A stretch of DNA of 64,000 bases from Gammaproteobacteria bacterium (GTDB lineage Bacteria; Pseudomonadota; Gammaproteobacteria; GRL18). Positions within the stretch are counted from its first letter, which is position 1; each line of letters starts with the position of its first letter. The notes below the pieces were generated by a model, which searched no databases, was not told the origin of the DNA, and saw only the letters and a program-made list of their open reading frames with translations. Of this stretch, positions 19,340-30,814 are shown piece by piece. The stretch is from positions 1 through 64,000 of the forward strand of contig JALWRI010000005.1 of assembly GCA_026994225.1 (NCBI GenBank). The letters run 5' to 3'. Made by a program: the position numbers and the translations under genes.

Positions 19340-20326
19340 ATGCCATCTATACTCCATACCACATTACAATATTATCAAACGCTATCAGAAAAATTAGCCC
19401 ATACTGCTTTAGATCATGCTGATCTACTATTGATGGAGCAATTACAACAAATACTCCAAAAGCCTAATGGTCATTTTCCCCATTGGTTAAACACCTTAGC
19501 GCAACTTCCTGTTATTACAAATATTTCAGCTACCTTAAATAGTGCCAGTATCACCGTCCATTCACCGTCTATCACTCCCTGCCAACAAAGCCTTATTAAT
19601 ACTTTACTTAAACAACTTATGCCTTGGCGAAAAGGTCCTTATCAGTTTTTTTCTACTTTTGTTGATACTGAATGGCGTTCTGATTGGAAATGGCGACGCT
19701 TAGAAGCACATATTAGTCCATTAACAAATCGTATAGTACTCGATGTAGGCTGTGGTAATGGCTATCATTGCTGGCGTATGGCGGGAAATGGGGCAAAAAT
19801 AACTATTGGTATTGATCCCTCTTTATTATTTTTAAGCCAATTTTGGGCTATGCAACATTTTATTCCTGATCCAAATGTTTTTTTATTTCCTTTTACTTTG
19901 GAAACGATGCCCGATCATTTACCCTATTTTGACACTGTATTTTCTATGGGTGTGTTATATCATAGACGCTCACCTATTGATCATTTATTACGCTTACGAC
20001 AATACTTACGCCCAGGAGGTGAACTTGTTTTAGAAACATTGATAACACAAGAACACGCTGTACTCGTACCTTCTGATCGATATGCTAAAATGCGTAATGT
20101 CTGGTTTTTACCCTCACCGAATATGTTAATCACATGGTTAAAACGCTGTGGTTTCATCCATGTACGTTTAGTGGACATATCATATACTCAAGCAGATGAA
20201 CAACGTCATACTAACTGGATGCACTATCAATCATTACCTGATTTTTTAGATCCTACAAATAAACAGCGTACGATTGAAGGGTTACCCGCTCCTTGTAGAG
20301 CAATATTTATCGCAACTATTCCATAG
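19340..20326 (+). CDS. cmoB: tRNA U34 carboxymethyltransferase CmoB
   Basis: Transfers the carboxymethyl group from carboxy-SAM to 5-hydroxyuridine 34 of tRNA. Motifs include RKGPYQFFSTFVDTEWRSDWKW, the SAM loop VLDVGCGNGYHCWRM and the late FSMGVLYHRRSPIDHL. An in-frame TTG at 19331 would add three residues; the ATG at 19340 gives 328 residues, near the usual length. It forms an operon with cmoA. Confidence 0.95.
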   Translation: MPSILHTTLQYYQTLSEKLAHTALDHADLLLMEQLQQILQKPNGHFPHWLNTLAQLPVITNISATLNSASITVHSPSITPCQQSLINTLLKQLMPWRKGPYQFFSTFVDTEWRSDWKWRRLEAHISPLTNRIVLDVGCGNGYHCWRMAGNGAKITIGIDPSLLFLSQFWAMQHFIPDPNVFLFPFTLETMPDHLPYFDTVFSMGVLYHRRSPIDHLLRLRQYLRPGGELVLETLITQEHAVLVPSDRYAKMRNVWFLPSPNMLITWLKRCGFIHVRLVDISYTQADEQRHTNWMHYQSLPDFLDPTNKQRTIEGLPAPCRAIFIATIP

Positions 20327-20382
20327 TATTACAACATCTTCTACGTTATACCTACTTGTTGAATTATATACAGCTTATATCT

Positions 20383-20420
20383 ATAATACCTAGCATCGGC
20401 AATATGCTGGTATTATATTT
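20383..20420 (+). terminator. Intrinsic terminator after cmoB
   Basis: Hairpin with ATAATACC and AGCAT on the left (with one bulged T) pairing with ATGCT and GGTATTAT on the right, then ATTTT. It lies in the 126-base gap between cmoB and purC and would end the lptM-lysA-cmoAB transcript. Confidence 0.65.
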
Positions 20421-20452
20421 TCCCTGCAATAGCACATTGTTTGGCATCCTAA

Positions 20453-21340
20453 ATGACAACAGAACTTTTTGAATCATCTATCCACAGCTTACCCCTTATT
20501 CACCGAGGCAAGGTAAGAGATATTTATGCTGTAGATGCACAACATTTACTTATTGTTACTACCGACAGATTATCTGCTTTTGATGTCATATTACCTGATC
20601 CCATTCCTCAAAAAGGGAAAGTATTAACCGATATTTCTTTATTCTGGTTTCACTTTTTTTCCGATATCATACCAAATCAATTAGTTCATTTAACAGCTCA
20701 AGAGGTATTAACATCAGAAGAATATCAACAAGTAGAAGGACAAGCCATCGTTGTTAAAAAACTCCAGGCATTACCTATTGAAGCTATTGTAAGAGGCTAT
20801 TTAATTGGTTCTGGATGGAAAGATTATCAACAAACGGGACAAGTATGCGGTATTCATTTACCTCCTAAATTACAACTTGCCGATCAATTACCGCAAATCA
20901 TTTACACGCCATCTAGTAAAGCGGCTGTTGGAGAACATGATGAAAATATTAATTTTGAAACCACTGTCACACTTGTAGGCAGTCGCATTGCCAAACAAAT
21001 AAAGGAAGTCAGTATACGTATTTATCAACAGGCTGCAAAGTATGCCAAACAGCGAGGTATTATTATTGCTGATACTAAATTTGAATTTGGATTGGATAAC
21101 AGTGGGCAATTAACTTTGATAGATGAAGTCTTAACCCCCGATTCTTCCCGTTTTTGGGCAGCAGACAGTTATCACCCTGGATCTAGTCCACATAGTTTCG
21201 ACAAACAATATATTCGGGATTATTTAGAACAACTGCACTGGAATAAAACACCTCCTGCTCCCAAACTCCCTACAGAGATTATCAATAATACCAGTAAAAA
21301 ATACCAACAAGCCTATCAAATTTTAACACACACAACATGA
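20453..21340 (+). CDS. purC: Phosphoribosylaminoimidazole-succinocarboxamide synthase
   Basis: Joins CAIR and aspartate in purine synthesis (SAICAR synthetase). Motifs are HRGKVRDIYAV, TDRLSAFDVILPDPIPQKGKVL, EAIVRGYLIGSGWKDY and LIDEVLTPDSSRFW. At 295 residues it is the long form of the family, not the about 237-residue E. coli form. It is convergent with the FKBP gene: its stop at 21340 directly abuts that gene's stop at 21341. Confidence 0.96.
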   Translation: MTTELFESSIHSLPLIHRGKVRDIYAVDAQHLLIVTTDRLSAFDVILPDPIPQKGKVLTDISLFWFHFFSDIIPNQLVHLTAQEVLTSEEYQQVEGQAIVVKKLQALPIEAIVRGYLIGSGWKDYQQTGQVCGIHLPPKLQLADQLPQIIYTPSSKAAVGEHDENINFETTVTLVGSRIAKQIKEVSIRIYQQAAKYAKQRGIIIADTKFEFGLDNSGQLTLIDEVLTPDSSRFWAADSYHPGSSPHSFDKQYIRDYLEQLHWNKTPPAPKLPTEIINNTSKKYQQAYQILTHTT

Positions 21341-21838
21341 TTAATATCTACGACCATCATCCCTTGCCCGTTTATTTTTAATTTCTTCAGGGGTCGGATC
21401 ACGTACATCAATAATATCTATCACAACATACAAACTAACACCCGCTAACGGAGGATTACCATCAATAATAACGTTATCCCCATCAAAAGCTGCAACAGTC
21501 ACCACTTGCATTATGCCATCTCGTCCTGGAGTTTGAAACTGCATACCAATACTTAAATCAGGATTATCAAATTGACTACGTGGAATTTCTTCAATCAAAT
21601 CATAATTACGTTCACCATAGGCATCAATAGGATCAAGTGTTATCTCAACATGATCTCCAGGACGTTTTCCCTCCAATGCCTCCTCTAAACGTGGAAACAA
21701 GCATTCTCCTACGCCAAACATAAACCTCATTAATCCATCTTGCTCAGAACTATTAATTACTCTCCCTGCACCATCAGACATAATATAAGCAACCGTAACA
21801 ATACGGTTTTTTGCAATGCTAACTTTAGCTCCATTCAT
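21341..21838 (-). CDS. FKBP-type peptidyl-prolyl isomerase, SlyD-like
   Basis: A 165-residue cytosolic FKBP with an inserted IF chaperone domain. Motifs are FMFGVGECLFPRLEEALEGKRPGD and ITLDPIDAYGERNYDLIEEIPRSQF. The histidine- and cysteine-rich metal-binding tail of E. coli SlyD is absent. The tail instead ends in charged residues (RARDDGRRY). Its ATG overlaps the purK stop by four bases, so it is translated from the purEK transcript. A specific function is not evident. Confidence 0.88.
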   Translation of the reverse strand: MNGAKVSIAKNRIVTVAYIMSDGAGRVINSSEQDGLMRFMFGVGECLFPRLEEALEGKRPGDHVEITLDPIDAYGERNYDLIEEIPRSQFDNPDLSIGMQFQTPGRDGIMQVVTVAAFDGDNVIIDGNPPLAGVSLYVVIDIIDVRDPTPEEIKNKRARDDGRRY

Positions 21839-23016
21839 ATTGTTGTTACTCCACCTTGATGATTATCTACTCCTACGAGCTTTTGCTTTAAATCTTTAGC
21901 TTGTGAAATAAGCAAATGAGGATCTGCGCCTAAACAACAAAAATGTCCCATTTTTCTTCCTGGACGAGCCTCTTCTTTACCATATAGATGTAATACAACA
22001 TTTCCTTGAGCCAAAAGAACCTGCCAATCAGGAGCCTTACTATGATGCCATAAATCACCTAATAAATTCACCATCACTACGGGGGTTAAGGTTGTTGTAT
22101 CCCCCAACCCTAAATGACATAATGTGCGTATTTGTTGTTCAAATTGTGAGGTAACACAGGCATCCAAAGTATAATGTCCACTATTATGTGGTCTCGGAGC
22201 TATTTCATTAATATAAATCTGTTCTTCTTGATCGATAAAAAATTCTATTGCTAATACACCATGATATTGCAAGGCTCGTATAAGGTGGGTTGCTTTTTCC
22301 TCTATCTGTTGTTGTATTACAATATTAACATTAGCAGGAATCTGTGTATAATCAAGAATCCCGTCACTGTGTCTATTTTCAGCTATTGCATATAAAGCAA
22401 TTTCTCCTTGTTTACTGCATGCAGCTACAATAGATACCTCTTTATCTAGTACAATTTGTTGTTCTAATACACACGGTTTTTCACCTAAACTGACAAATGC
22501 ATCATAGACACTTTGTTCTGTAACCGTAGATAACAGGATTTGTCCTTTACCATCATAACCAAAACGTGCTAATTTTAGAATCCCCTTTCCTGTTATTTTC
22601 TCTGTTGCCAAACGAATATCTTGTTTTTTTTCTATCACCGCATAAGGTACTACTGCTAAATCATTTTGGCACATAAAATTTTTTTCCAAAATACGATCTT
22701 GTGCTATTGCAACAGCTTGCGGTGGAGGGGATACTTCTATCTGTGCAGATAAAAAATGTAACGTTTCGGCTGGGACATTTTCAAACTCTGTAGTGATCGC
22801 AGCACATAATTGACTTAATTCAGCAAGGGCTTTTTTATCCGTATATTCAGCCTGAATATGCTTATCAGCAATCCGTCCTGCTGGACTATTAGGATCAGGG
22901 TCTAATACTGCTATTTTATATCCCATCCGCCTTGCTTCATTTAAAAACATGCTTCCTAATTGTCCCCCTCCAAGTACCCCTATATATGCACCAGGTAAAA
23001 TCATCTTCTGCTGCAT
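21835..23016 (-). CDS. purK: N5-carboxyaminoimidazole ribonucleotide synthase
   Basis: An ATP-grasp enzyme that carboxylates AIR to N5-CAIR in purine synthesis. The N-terminus has GVLGGGQLGSMFLNEARRMGY. ATP-grasp signatures are KLARFGYDGKGQ, VLEQQIVLDKEVSI and YINEIAPRPHNSGHYTLDAC. Length is 393 residues. It overlaps purE by one base and the FKBP gene by four, indicating tight translational coupling. Confidence 0.96.
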   Translation of the reverse strand: MQQKMILPGAYIGVLGGGQLGSMFLNEARRMGYKIAVLDPDPNSPAGRIADKHIQAEYTDKKALAELSQLCAAITTEFENVPAETLHFLSAQIEVSPPPQAVAIAQDRILEKNFMCQNDLAVVPYAVIEKKQDIRLATEKITGKGILKLARFGYDGKGQILLSTVTEQSVYDAFVSLGEKPCVLEQQIVLDKEVSIVAACSKQGEIALYAIAENRHSDGILDYTQIPANVNIVIQQQIEEKATHLIRALQYHGVLAIEFFIDQEEQIYINEIAPRPHNSGHYTLDACVTSQFEQQIRTLCHLGLGDTTTLTPVVMVNLLGDLWHHSKAPDWQVLLAQGNVVLHLYGKEEARPGRKMGHFCCLGADPHLLISQAKDLKQKLVGVDNHQGGVTTI

Positions 23017-23513
23017 TATATATCTACCTCATCTAATGTCATAGCATGAACTATTTGTTGTTGTTGGGTTCTAAATAGCGTTAATTTTTTTGCCATATTA
23101 GCCTCGCTATTGGCTAACATCGCTGCGGCAAAAAGTGCAGCATTCACCGCTCCAGCTTCTCCTATCGCAAATGTCGCAACGGGAATACCTTTTGGCATTT
23201 GCACTATAGATAATAATGAATCCATTCCTTTTAAATAACGAGAAGGAATGGGTACACCTAAAACCGGTAATGTTGTTTTAGCCGCTAACATACCAGGTAA
23301 ATGTGCCGCTCCTCCTGCTCCAGCAATAATACATTGAATATTTCTTTCTCTTGCAGTTTCTGCATACTGATATAATAAGTCTGGAGTACGGTGAGCAGAA
23401 ACGACTTTTTTTTCATAAGTAATACCCAAATCTTGCAATTGTTGACAAGCACGTTGCATGATAGGCCAATCACTATTACTCCCCATTACCACTCCAACAA
23501 TTGCTTCACTCAC
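23016..23513 (-). CDS. purE: N5-carboxyaminoimidazole ribonucleotide mutase
   Basis: Converts N5-CAIR to CAIR. The class I PurE signatures are [41 protein letters not shown] and PVLGVPIPS. Length is 165 residues. It is the first gene of a purE-purK-FKBP operon, separated from fba by a terminator. Confidence 0.97.
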   Translation of the reverse strand: MSEAIVGVVMGSNSDWPIMQRACQQLQDLGITYEKKVVSAHRTPDLLYQYAETARERNIQCIIAGAGGAAHLPGMLAAKTTLPVLGVPIPSRYLKGMDSLLSIVQMPKGIPVATFAIGEAGAVNAALFAAAMLANSEANMAKKLTLFRTQQQQIVHAMTLDEVDI

Positions 23514-23555
23514 TGTATACTTCCCTCCCCCATATTACAAATAACTCCAGCTGAA

Positions 23556-23594
23556 CAAAAAAGGAGCGGTAAAATATTTACCACTCCTTTTTTT
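23556..23594 (-). terminator. Bidirectional-looking intrinsic terminator after fba
   Basis: Stem AAAGGAG-C-GGTAAA pairing with TTTACC-A-CTCCTTT (one mismatch), with A-runs on the left and T-runs on the right. It lies between the fba stop and the purE start, both on the minus strand. It would end the tkt-to-fba region leftward. Confidence 0.75.
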
Positions 23595-23614
23595 ACTACC
23601 TAAAATACTATTGA

Positions 23615-24679
23615 TTAGTTAACTTTTTGCTTTAATTCACCAGCACTATAACGTGCAGCCATATCATCTAAGCTCATTGCTCTAATCTTGCTTGCATGTC
23701 CTGCACTACCAAATACTTCATAACGTGCTTTACAAATTTCAGACATTGCTTTCGTTGCTTCTTTAAAAAATTTACGAGGATCAAAGTTAGAAGGATTATC
23801 CGCTAAATGCTTACGAATTGCCCCGGTAGATGCCATACGTAGGTCTGTATCAATATTAACTTTACGTACCCCATTTTTAATCCCTTCTGCAATTTCTTCT
23901 ACTGGTACGCCATAGGTTTGTCCCATGTCACCACCATAATTATTGATAATCTCTAACCAATCTTGTGGTACAGAAGAAGAACCATGCATCACTAAATGCG
24001 TATCTGGAATACGTGTATGAATCTCTTTAATACGCTCAATGGCTAAAATATCACCGGTAGGTGGACGGGTAAATTTATATGCACCATGACTAGTACCAAT
24101 CGCAATCGCTAATGCATCCACATCTGTTGCCTTAACAAAGGTTGCTGCTTCTTCTGGATCGGTTAATAATTGGCTGTGATCTAAAACCCCTTCTGCACCA
24201 CTGCCATCTTCTTCTCCGGCTTGTCCTGTTTCCAATGAACCGAGACAACCTAACTCACCTTCAACGGATACCCCTCCAGCATGTGCCATTTTAACAACTT
24301 CAGTCGTTACATTAACATTATACTCAAAACTAGAAGGTGTCTTCATATCAGCCATTAAAGACCCATCCATCATCACTGAACTAAATCCTGATTGGATAGA
24401 ACGTAAACATACCGCAGGTTCGGAACCATGATCTTGGTGCATAACAATTGGAATATGAGGATATTGCTCTAACGCAGCAATAATTAAATGACGCAAGAAA
24501 GGTTCTCCTGCATAAGAACGTGCGCCAGCAGAACCTTGCATAATTACAGGGCTATCTACTGCTTCTGCAGCTTGCATAATAGCATGTACCTGCTCCATGT
24601 TATTCACATTAAATGCAGGTAAACCAAAATCATTTTCCGCAGCATAATCAAGTAATTGGCGTAATGAAATCAGAGCCAT
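23615..24679 (-). CDS. fba: Class II fructose-1,6-bisphosphate aldolase, Calvin-cycle subtype
   Basis: A zinc aldolase for FBP (and sedoheptulose-bisphosphate in Calvin-type enzymes). It starts [16 protein letters not shown], typical of the CbbA/Calvin subtype. Zinc-site segments are [26 protein letters not shown] and [12 protein letters not shown]. The open frame begins at 24709, but the ATG at 24679 has an AAGGAG ribosome site and gives 354 residues. It is the last gene of the tkt-gap-pgk-pyk-fba cluster. Confidence 0.95.
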   Translation of the reverse strand: MALISLRQLLDYAAENDFGLPAFNVNNMEQVHAIMQAAEAVDSPVIMQGSAGARSYAGEPFLRHLIIAALEQYPHIPIVMHQDHGSEPAVCLRSIQSGFSSVMMDGSLMADMKTPSSFEYNVNVTTEVVKMAHAGGVSVEGELGCLGSLETGQAGEEDGSGAEGVLDHSQLLTDPEEAATFVKATDVDALAIAIGTSHGAYKFTRPPTGDILAIERIKEIHTRIPDTHLVMHGSSSVPQDWLEIINNYGGDMGQTYGVPVEEIAEGIKNGVRKVNIDTDLRMASTGAIRKHLADNPSNFDPRKFFKEATKAMSEICKARYEVFGSAGHASKIRAMSLDDMAARYSAGELKQKVN

Positions 24680-24779
24680 ATTGAGTCTCCTTGAATTGTA
24701 TAAAATCAAATTTTAAAATGAGTATTCTCTGTTAAAGAGAATGGTACAACATATATAAGAAAGCGATTTCCTATTTTAA

Positions 24780-26234
24780 TTATTCACTATGTGGGATCAC
24801 CATATCTCCTACACATACAATTTTCATTGCATTAGTACCTCCCATCACTCCCATTAAGTCTCCTTTAGTAATAATCACTAAATCTCCATCACGGACTACA
24901 CCACGACGCTTTAGTTCATCTACTGCTTCAATATTTACTTGAGGGTGATCAGAGCTGGCACTTTCAAAACTCACCGGTGTTACACCTCGATATAAAGTAA
25001 CTCTACGGCGGGTTTCTACATGACAGGTCAAGGCATAAATAGGAATACCTGAACTAATCCGTGACATCCACAATGGCGTAGAGCCTGACTCGGTGAGGGA
25101 AATAATAGCTTTAACATTAAGATGATTTGCCACATACATAGCTGACATCGCAATCGCTTCATCCGTTCTTTCAAATGTACTATTAATACGATGCTCTGAT
25201 TTAGTAACTCTATTTTGCTTTTCTGCCTCACGACAAATTCTATCCATCGCTGCTATCGCTTTATCTGGATATTTTCCTGCCGCAGTTTCCGCTGAAAGCA
25301 TTACTGCATCCGTACCATCTAACACAGCATTTGCTACATCAAATACTTCTGCACGGGTAGGAAGCTGATTTTCAATCATTGATTCCATCATTTGGGTTGC
25401 AGTAATAACAACTTTATTACGACAACGAGCACGATTGATTAAATCTTTTTGTACAGGAGGTAAGGATGCGTCACCAATTTCAACCCCTAAATCACCCCGT
25501 GCTACCATAATCACATCAGAAGCATCAATAATTTCATCAATAATCCCTTCTTTTAATGCCTCAGCCCGTTCTATTTTAGCAATAATACCGCCATATCCCC
25601 CTGCATTACGTAATAATTTACGAGCAGTGTGCAAATCATCTGCACAAATAGGAAAAGATACTGCAAGATAATCTGCCTGCATTTTAGCCGCAAGTTTAAT
25701 ATCTTGTTTATCTTTATCTGTTAAAGCCGGAGCAGACAACCCCCCACCTAGTAAATTAATTCCTTTTCTATCAGATAAAATACCACCTGTGGTTACTTTA
25801 CACGTGATTTCGGTATCGGTTACCTTTTCTACCCACATCACAATACGTCCATCATCAAATAATAGCGTATTACCTCGTTTTACATCTGAACAAAGTTCTT
25901 TATAGGCAATCCCTACTCTTTCTTGATTACCTGCATTGACATCTAATTTAGCATCTAAAATAAAGACATCATTTTCTTGTAAATGAATTTGTTTATTTTC
26001 AAATTTTTCAATACGAATTTTAGGACCTTGTAAATCAGCTAGAACACCAACCTGACGGCCATGCGCACGAGCACGATTACGTACTGTTTCTGCTCGTTCT
26101 ATATGTGTTTCAGGATCACCATGTGAAAAATTAATTCTAACAACATCGACACCTGCTTCGATAATTTTATCTAGCACTTTCATGTCATCTGTTGCAGGGC
26201 CTAATGTTGCAACTATCTTAGTTCTTCTTACCAT
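24780..26234 (-). CDS. pyk: Pyruvate kinase
   Basis: Makes pyruvate and ATP from PEP. Motifs are RRTKIVATLGPATDD, VVRINFSHGDPETH, VMVARGDLGVEIG (active-site region), VVITATQMMESMI and VMLSAETAAGKYP. Length is 484 residues, a full-length single-polypeptide enzyme with the C-terminal regulatory domain. It sits between pgk and fba; a short 7-bp hairpin (24724-24742) lies in the gap to fba. Confidence 0.96.
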   Translation of the reverse strand: MVRRTKIVATLGPATDDMKVLDKIIEAGVDVVRINFSHGDPETHIERAETVRNRARAHGRQVGVLADLQGPKIRIEKFENKQIHLQENDVFILDAKLDVNAGNQERVGIAYKELCSDVKRGNTLLFDDGRIVMWVEKVTDTEITCKVTTGGILSDRKGINLLGGGLSAPALTDKDKQDIKLAAKMQADYLAVSFPICADDLHTARKLLRNAGGYGGIIAKIERAEALKEGIIDEIIDASDVIMVARGDLGVEIGDASLPPVQKDLINRARCRNKVVITATQMMESMIENQLPTRAEVFDVANAVLDGTDAVMLSAETAAGKYPDKAIAAMDRICREAEKQNRVTKSEHRINSTFERTDEAIAMSAMYVANHLNVKAIISLTESGSTPLWMSRISSGIPIYALTCHVETRRRVTLYRGVTPVSFESASSDHPQVNIEAVDELKRRGVVRDGDLVIITKGDLMGVMGGTNAMKIVCVGDMVIPHSE

Positions 26235-26288
26235 AATTTATCCTGTGTTATTACTTAGTTCCAAAGGGTATTTTCTCTAAGCAACTGT

Positions 26289-27467
26289 TCAGGATTGAGC
26301 ACGTTGTTCCAAAATTTCAACAGCCGGTAACTTTTTACCTTCCAGAAATTCCAAAAATGCACCACCACCTGTAGAAATATACGATATTTTATCTGCCAGA
26401 TTATATTTATCTACTGCAGCTAATGTATCTCCCCCCCCCGCAATAGAAAAAGCCTTTGATTCAGCAATTGCCTTGGACAACGTTTCTGTTCCACTTGCAA
26501 ATTGATCAAACTCAAATACGCCAACAGGTCCATTCCATACAATTGTTCCTGCTGATTGCATAATTTCAACCAATTCTTCTGCTGATTTTTTACCTATATC
26601 AAAAATCATATCATCATCACTGATCATATCAACTGTTTTTTCTTCTGCTGCAGCAGATTCAGAGAATTCTTTACCACATACCACATCAACAGGGACAGGT
26701 ATATTTGATCCTGCTGCTTTAGCATCTGCCATTAATTTTTTAGCCGTATCGACTAAATCTTCTTCATACAATGATTTACCTACCGCATATCCTTTGGCCG
26801 CTAAAAATGTATTGGCAATCCCTCCACCTACCACTAATTGATCAACAATTTTTGATAAAGATTCTAATACTGTTAATTTGGTAGAGACTTTCGAACCCCC
26901 AACAATGGCTACCATAGGACGGGCAGGATTATCTAACGCTTTACCCAGGGCATCCAATTCCCCTGCAAGCAAAGGTCCTGCACACGCTACTTTTGCATAT
27001 TTTGCTACACCATGTGTAGAGGCCTGCGCCCGATGTGCTGTACCAAATGCATCCATGACATATACATCACATAATTCTGCCATTTTTTTGGATAAATCGT
27101 CATTATTTTTCTTTTCACCATTATTAAAGCGTACATTCTCTAATAACAGAATCTCTGCATCACCAAGATCTTCACCTTGTAAGTAATCTTTTACCAATTT
27201 CACTGGCTTATCTAGTAACTTAGACAAATGCTTGGCAACGGGTGCTAAAGAAAATTCAGCATTGTATTCACCTTCAACAGGACGTCCAAGGTGTGACATA
27301 ATCATAACTTTAGCACCTTTCTCTAAAGCCATTTTAATAGTGGGTAAACTTGCACGAATACGTTTATCGCTGCTTACTTTACCATCTTTGACAGGTACAT
27401 TCAGATCTTGACGAATTAATACACGCTTACCGTTTAAATCCAGATCACTCATTTTAATAACTGACAT
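26289..27467 (-). CDS. pgk: Phosphoglycerate kinase
   Basis: Interconverts 1,3-bisphosphoglycerate and 3-phosphoglycerate with ATP. Motifs are [54 protein letters not shown] and [11 protein letters not shown] near the end. Length is 392 residues. It lies between gap and pyk, and the intergenic terminator after gap suggests partial separation from the upstream genes. Confidence 0.97.
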   Translation of the reverse strand: MSVIKMSDLDLNGKRVLIRQDLNVPVKDGKVSSDKRIRASLPTIKMALEKGAKVMIMSHLGRPVEGEYNAEFSLAPVAKHLSKLLDKPVKLVKDYLQGEDLGDAEILLLENVRFNNGEKKNNDDLSKKMAELCDVYVMDAFGTAHRAQASTHGVAKYAKVACAGPLLAGELDALGKALDNPARPMVAIVGGSKVSTKLTVLESLSKIVDQLVVGGGIANTFLAAKGYAVGKSLYEEDLVDTAKKLMADAKAAGSNIPVPVDVVCGKEFSESAAAEEKTVDMISDDDMIFDIGKKSAEELVEIMQSAGTIVWNGPVGVFEFDQFASGTETLSKAIAESKAFSIAGGGDTLAAVDKYNLADKISYISTGGGAFLEFLEGKKLPAVEILEQRAQS

Positions 27468-27500
27468 GTACTCATTCTCCTCAATTACTGTTGCGGTAAA

Positions 27501-27545
27501 ACAGAAAAACCCAGACTGTAAGATAATTACAATCTGGGCTCTTTT
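27501..27545 (-). terminator. Terminator or attenuator between gap and pgk
   Basis: The + strand reads CCCAGA-C-TGTAA, a short loop, TTACA-A-TCTGGG: a stem with one mismatch. On the minus strand it is followed by GGGTTTTTCTGTTTT, a good U-tract. It would reduce read-through from gap into pgk, giving higher levels of tkt/gap than of pgk/pyk/fba unless pgk has its own promoter. Confidence 0.65.
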
Positions 27546-27562
27546 AGCTGTTCCAAAAATAC

Positions 27563-28576
27563 TTATTTCGCATTCATCAATGCTAAACTGGTATCTAACA
27601 TGCGGTTAGAAAAACCCCATTCATTATCATACCAAGATAATACTTTCACCATCCGACCTTGCATTACTTTAGTTAATGTCGCATCAAAATTAGAAGTTGT
27701 GGAAGTGTGATTAAAATCAACTGATACTAAAGGCGCATCGTTATAAGAAAGAATTCCCTTTAATGCACCATCGGCTGCTTCTTTCATTAAACCGTTAATT
27801 TCATCTGTAGTAGTATCCCGACTTGCCATAAAGGTTAAATCTACTACTGATACATTAATAGTAGGCACCCGAATAGCGAAACCATCTAATTTACCTAATA
27901 AATCAGGTAATACTAAACCTACTGCTGCGGCAGCACCTGTTTTGGTTGGGATCATAGACTGCGTAGCAGAACGCGCCCGACGTAAATCAGAATGATAAAC
28001 ATCTGTTAATACTTGGTCATTCGTATAAGAATGTACCGTTGTCATCAAACCATATTCTAAACCCACACTATCAACGATAGGTTTAACTAATGGTGCTAAA
28101 CAGTTGGTAGTACAAGAAGCATTAGAAACAACGGTATCAGTCGCTTTTAAAATATCCTGATTGACACCATATACAATAGTTGCATCAACATCTTTACCAC
28201 CTGGAGCAGAAATCAATACTTTCTTTGCACCCGCTTGTAAATGTGCAGAGGCTTTTTCTTTACTCGCAAAAAAACCAGTACATTCGTGTACGACATCAAC
28301 CCCTAATTCACCCCAAGGTAATTGACTTGGATCACGTTGTGCTAATACACGAATTTTATCACCATTGACGACCATATAATCACCGTCAACCGATACTTCA
28401 CCTGAAAATTTACCGTGTGCAGTATCATATTGAGTTAAGTGTGCATTAGTATTTGCATCACCTAAATCATTAATCGCTACAATTTGAATTTCATCCGTAC
28501 GTCCTGACTCATATAATGCACGTAATACATTACGACCAATACGACCATAACCATTAATAGCAACTTTAACTGTCAT
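27563..28576 (-). CDS. gap: Glyceraldehyde-3-phosphate dehydrogenase
   Basis: A 337-residue GAPDH. The Rossmann motif is [17 protein letters not shown] with an acidic residue (INDLGD) after the second strand, which favours NAD. The catalytic Cys155 is in [12 protein letters not shown]. The active-site histidine segment and the [12 protein letters not shown] signature are present. It lies between tkt and pgk, as in gammaproteobacterial carbon-fixation or glycolytic clusters. Confidence 0.97.
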   Translation of the reverse strand: MTVKVAINGYGRIGRNVLRALYESGRTDEIQIVAINDLGDANTNAHLTQYDTAHGKFSGEVSVDGDYMVVNGDKIRVLAQRDPSQLPWGELGVDVVHECTGFFASKEKASAHLQAGAKKVLISAPGGKDVDATIVYGVNQDILKATDTVVSNASCTTNCLAPLVKPIVDSVGLEYGLMTTVHSYTNDQVLTDVYHSDLRRARSATQSMIPTKTGAAAAVGLVLPDLLGKLDGFAIRVPTINVSVVDLTFMASRDTTTDEINGLMKEAADGALKGILSYNDAPLVSVDFNHTSTTSNFDATLTKVMQGRMVKVLSWYDNEWGFSNRMLDTSLALMNAK

Positions 28577-28657
28577 GTATTTGCTCCAAATTTCTTTTTA
28601 AGATATTAAAGTACAGTAATCATCCGTACTTAGCTAAAAATGTATTGTTCTTTCGAT

Positions 28658-30652
28658 TTACAAAATAGATTCAGCAGTATTAACTATATTATCTACTGTA
28701 AAGCCAAATTCTTTAAATAACTCCCCTGCAGGGGCTGATTCGCCAAATCGATCTAGACCAATCACTTTTCCTTCTAAACCTACATATTTACCCCAAAAAC
28801 CGGTAACACCTGCTTCTATGGCAACACGTTTAGTCACTGCTGTTGGTAATACAGAGGCCTTATAATCTGTATCCTGAGCATCAAATTGTACCGTATTAGG
28901 CATAGATACTACCCGTACTTTTTTACCTTTTGTTGTTAACTCATTTGCTGCATCAATTGCTAATTTTACTTCCGATCCGGTTGCAATCAAAATAACATCA
29001 GCCATACCATCACAATCTTGAATGATATATCCCCCTTTTGCGATATTCGCCACCATCTCATCTGTGCGTTCAATATGTGGTAAACCTTGACGAGAAAAAA
29101 TCAAGCAAGAAGGGCCATCTTGTTTTTCTATTGCTGCTTTCCAGGAAACAGCCGTTTCTACTGCATCACAAGGACGCCATACTGCCATATTCGGAATCAT
29201 ACGTAAGGTAGCAATTTGTTCTACCGGTTGATGGGTAGGACCATCTTCTCCCAAACCAATTGAATCATGAGTATAAACAAAAATACTTTGTATTTTCATC
29301 AAAGCTGCCATACGTAACGCATTACGGGCATACTCTGAAAACATTAAGAAGGTACCACCAAAAGGAATAAAACCACCATGTAAGGCAATACCATTCATTA
29401 TCGCAGACATACCAAATTCACGCACACCATAACTCAAGTAATTACCTGCTGGGTTATCTTTACTAATGGCTTCACTTTTTGACCAACTGGTTAAATTAGA
29501 TGGTGATAAGTCAGCCGAACCCCCTAAAAATTCAGGTAGAGCGGCTGCATAGGCTTCAATTGATTGTTGTGAGGCTTTGCGTGATGCAACTGTAGCGGCT
29601 TTTTCCACTGTTGCTTGTAAATAGGCATTTGCTTGTGCTTGCCAATCTGTAGGTAACTCTCCTGTAGTACGACGAGTAAATTCTGCTGCCAATTCAGGAT
29701 AAGCTGCTTTATATGCTGCAAATTTTTCATTCCATTGGGCTTCTGCTGTTGCCCCTTTTTCTTTTGCATTCCAGCCCTTATAAACATTATCTGGAATTTC
29801 AAAATCACCGTATTCCCAACCGAGTTGTTTACGGGTAGCGATAATTTCTTCTGCTCCCAATGGCGCACCATGACAATCATGTGATCCTGCTAAATTAGGC
29901 GAACCAAAACCAATCGTTGTTTTAGCACAGATCAAAGTAGGCTTATCCGTAACGGCACGGGCTTCATCTATTGCTTTTTTGATAGCATCTGCATCATGCC
30001 CATCAACATCAGCAATAACATGCCAACCATAGGCCTCAAAACGCTGAGGCGTATTGTCAGTAAACCATCCATCTACTTCACCATCAATAGAAATACCATT
30101 ATCATCATAAATGGCAACCAGTTTACCTAAACCTAACGTGCCTGCTAATGAACAGGCTTCATGCGAAATCCCTTCCATCATACATCCATCACCTAAAAAG
30201 ACGTAAGTATGATGATCAACAATTTCATGTCCATCACGATTAAATTGTGCTGCCAAGGTTTTTTCTGCCAATGCCATACCTATGGCATTGGTAATACCTT
30301 GCCCTAAAGGACCTGTTGTAGTTTCAATACCTGGTGCATAACCATATTCAGGATGTCCAGGGGTTTTAGAATGTAACTGACGAAAATTTTTCAAATCATC
30401 AATAGATAGATCATAACCCGTTAAATGCAATAATGAATAAATCAACATTGAACCATGACCATTAGAAAGAATAAAACGATCACGATCAACCCAATTTGGA
30501 TTAGCTGGATTATGGGACATATAATCGTTCCACAATACCTCAGCCAAATCAGCCATACCCATAGGGGCACCCGGATGACCTGAATTCGCTTTTTGCACTG
30601 CATCCATACTTAAAGCACGAATAGCATTAGCAAGCTCCTTACGTGATGACAT
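28658..30652 (-). CDS. tkt: Transketolase
   Basis: A ThDP-dependent enzyme of the pentose phosphate and Calvin pathways. Motifs are [53 protein letters not shown] (ThDP and Mg site, GDG), and the pyrimidine-domain [19 protein letters not shown] and [18 protein letters not shown]. Length is 664 residues. First gene of the tkt-gap-pgk-pyk-fba cluster. Confidence 0.97.
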   Translation of the reverse strand: MSSRKELANAIRALSMDAVQKANSGHPGAPMGMADLAEVLWNDYMSHNPANPNWVDRDRFILSNGHGSMLIYSLLHLTGYDLSIDDLKNFRQLHSKTPGHPEYGYAPGIETTTGPLGQGITNAIGMALAEKTLAAQFNRDGHEIVDHHTYVFLGDGCMMEGISHEACSLAGTLGLGKLVAIYDDNGISIDGEVDGWFTDNTPQRFEAYGWHVIADVDGHDADAIKKAIDEARAVTDKPTLICAKTTIGFGSPNLAGSHDCHGAPLGAEEIIATRKQLGWEYGDFEIPDNVYKGWNAKEKGATAEAQWNEKFAAYKAAYPELAAEFTRRTTGELPTDWQAQANAYLQATVEKAATVASRKASQQSIEAYAAALPEFLGGSADLSPSNLTSWSKSEAISKDNPAGNYLSYGVREFGMSAIMNGIALHGGFIPFGGTFLMFSEYARNALRMAALMKIQSIFVYTHDSIGLGEDGPTHQPVEQIATLRMIPNMAVWRPCDAVETAVSWKAAIEKQDGPSCLIFSRQGLPHIERTDEMVANIAKGGYIIQDCDGMADVILIATGSEVKLAIDAANELTTKGKKVRVVSMPNTVQFDAQDTDYKASVLPTAVTKRVAIEAGVTGFWGKYVGLEGKVIGLDRFGESAPAGELFKEFGFTVDNIVNTAESIL

Positions 30653-30814
30653 ATTAATTAACTCCAGAGATTAAAAAAATTTAGCGGATGATTGTCCATT
30701 ATTTAAAACTTAAGAGCAAGCTCTTTTCGTCAAAACCCTCTAATTTTCTCTATTAATAGACTAAAAAACAACATATTTGTAAAAAAAAGACATTAAAAGG
30801 TCTGTTTTATTCCA

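Noticed and set aside
28611-28634. AAGTAC...GTACTT hairpin between tkt and gap
   Set aside because: Only six base pairs and a large loop; not convincing as a terminator.
30709-30726. AAGAGC-AA-GCTCTT palindrome after the thioredoxin-like gene and before tkt
   Set aside because: The loop is only two bases and no clear U-tract is in the right orientation, so I did not call a terminator.
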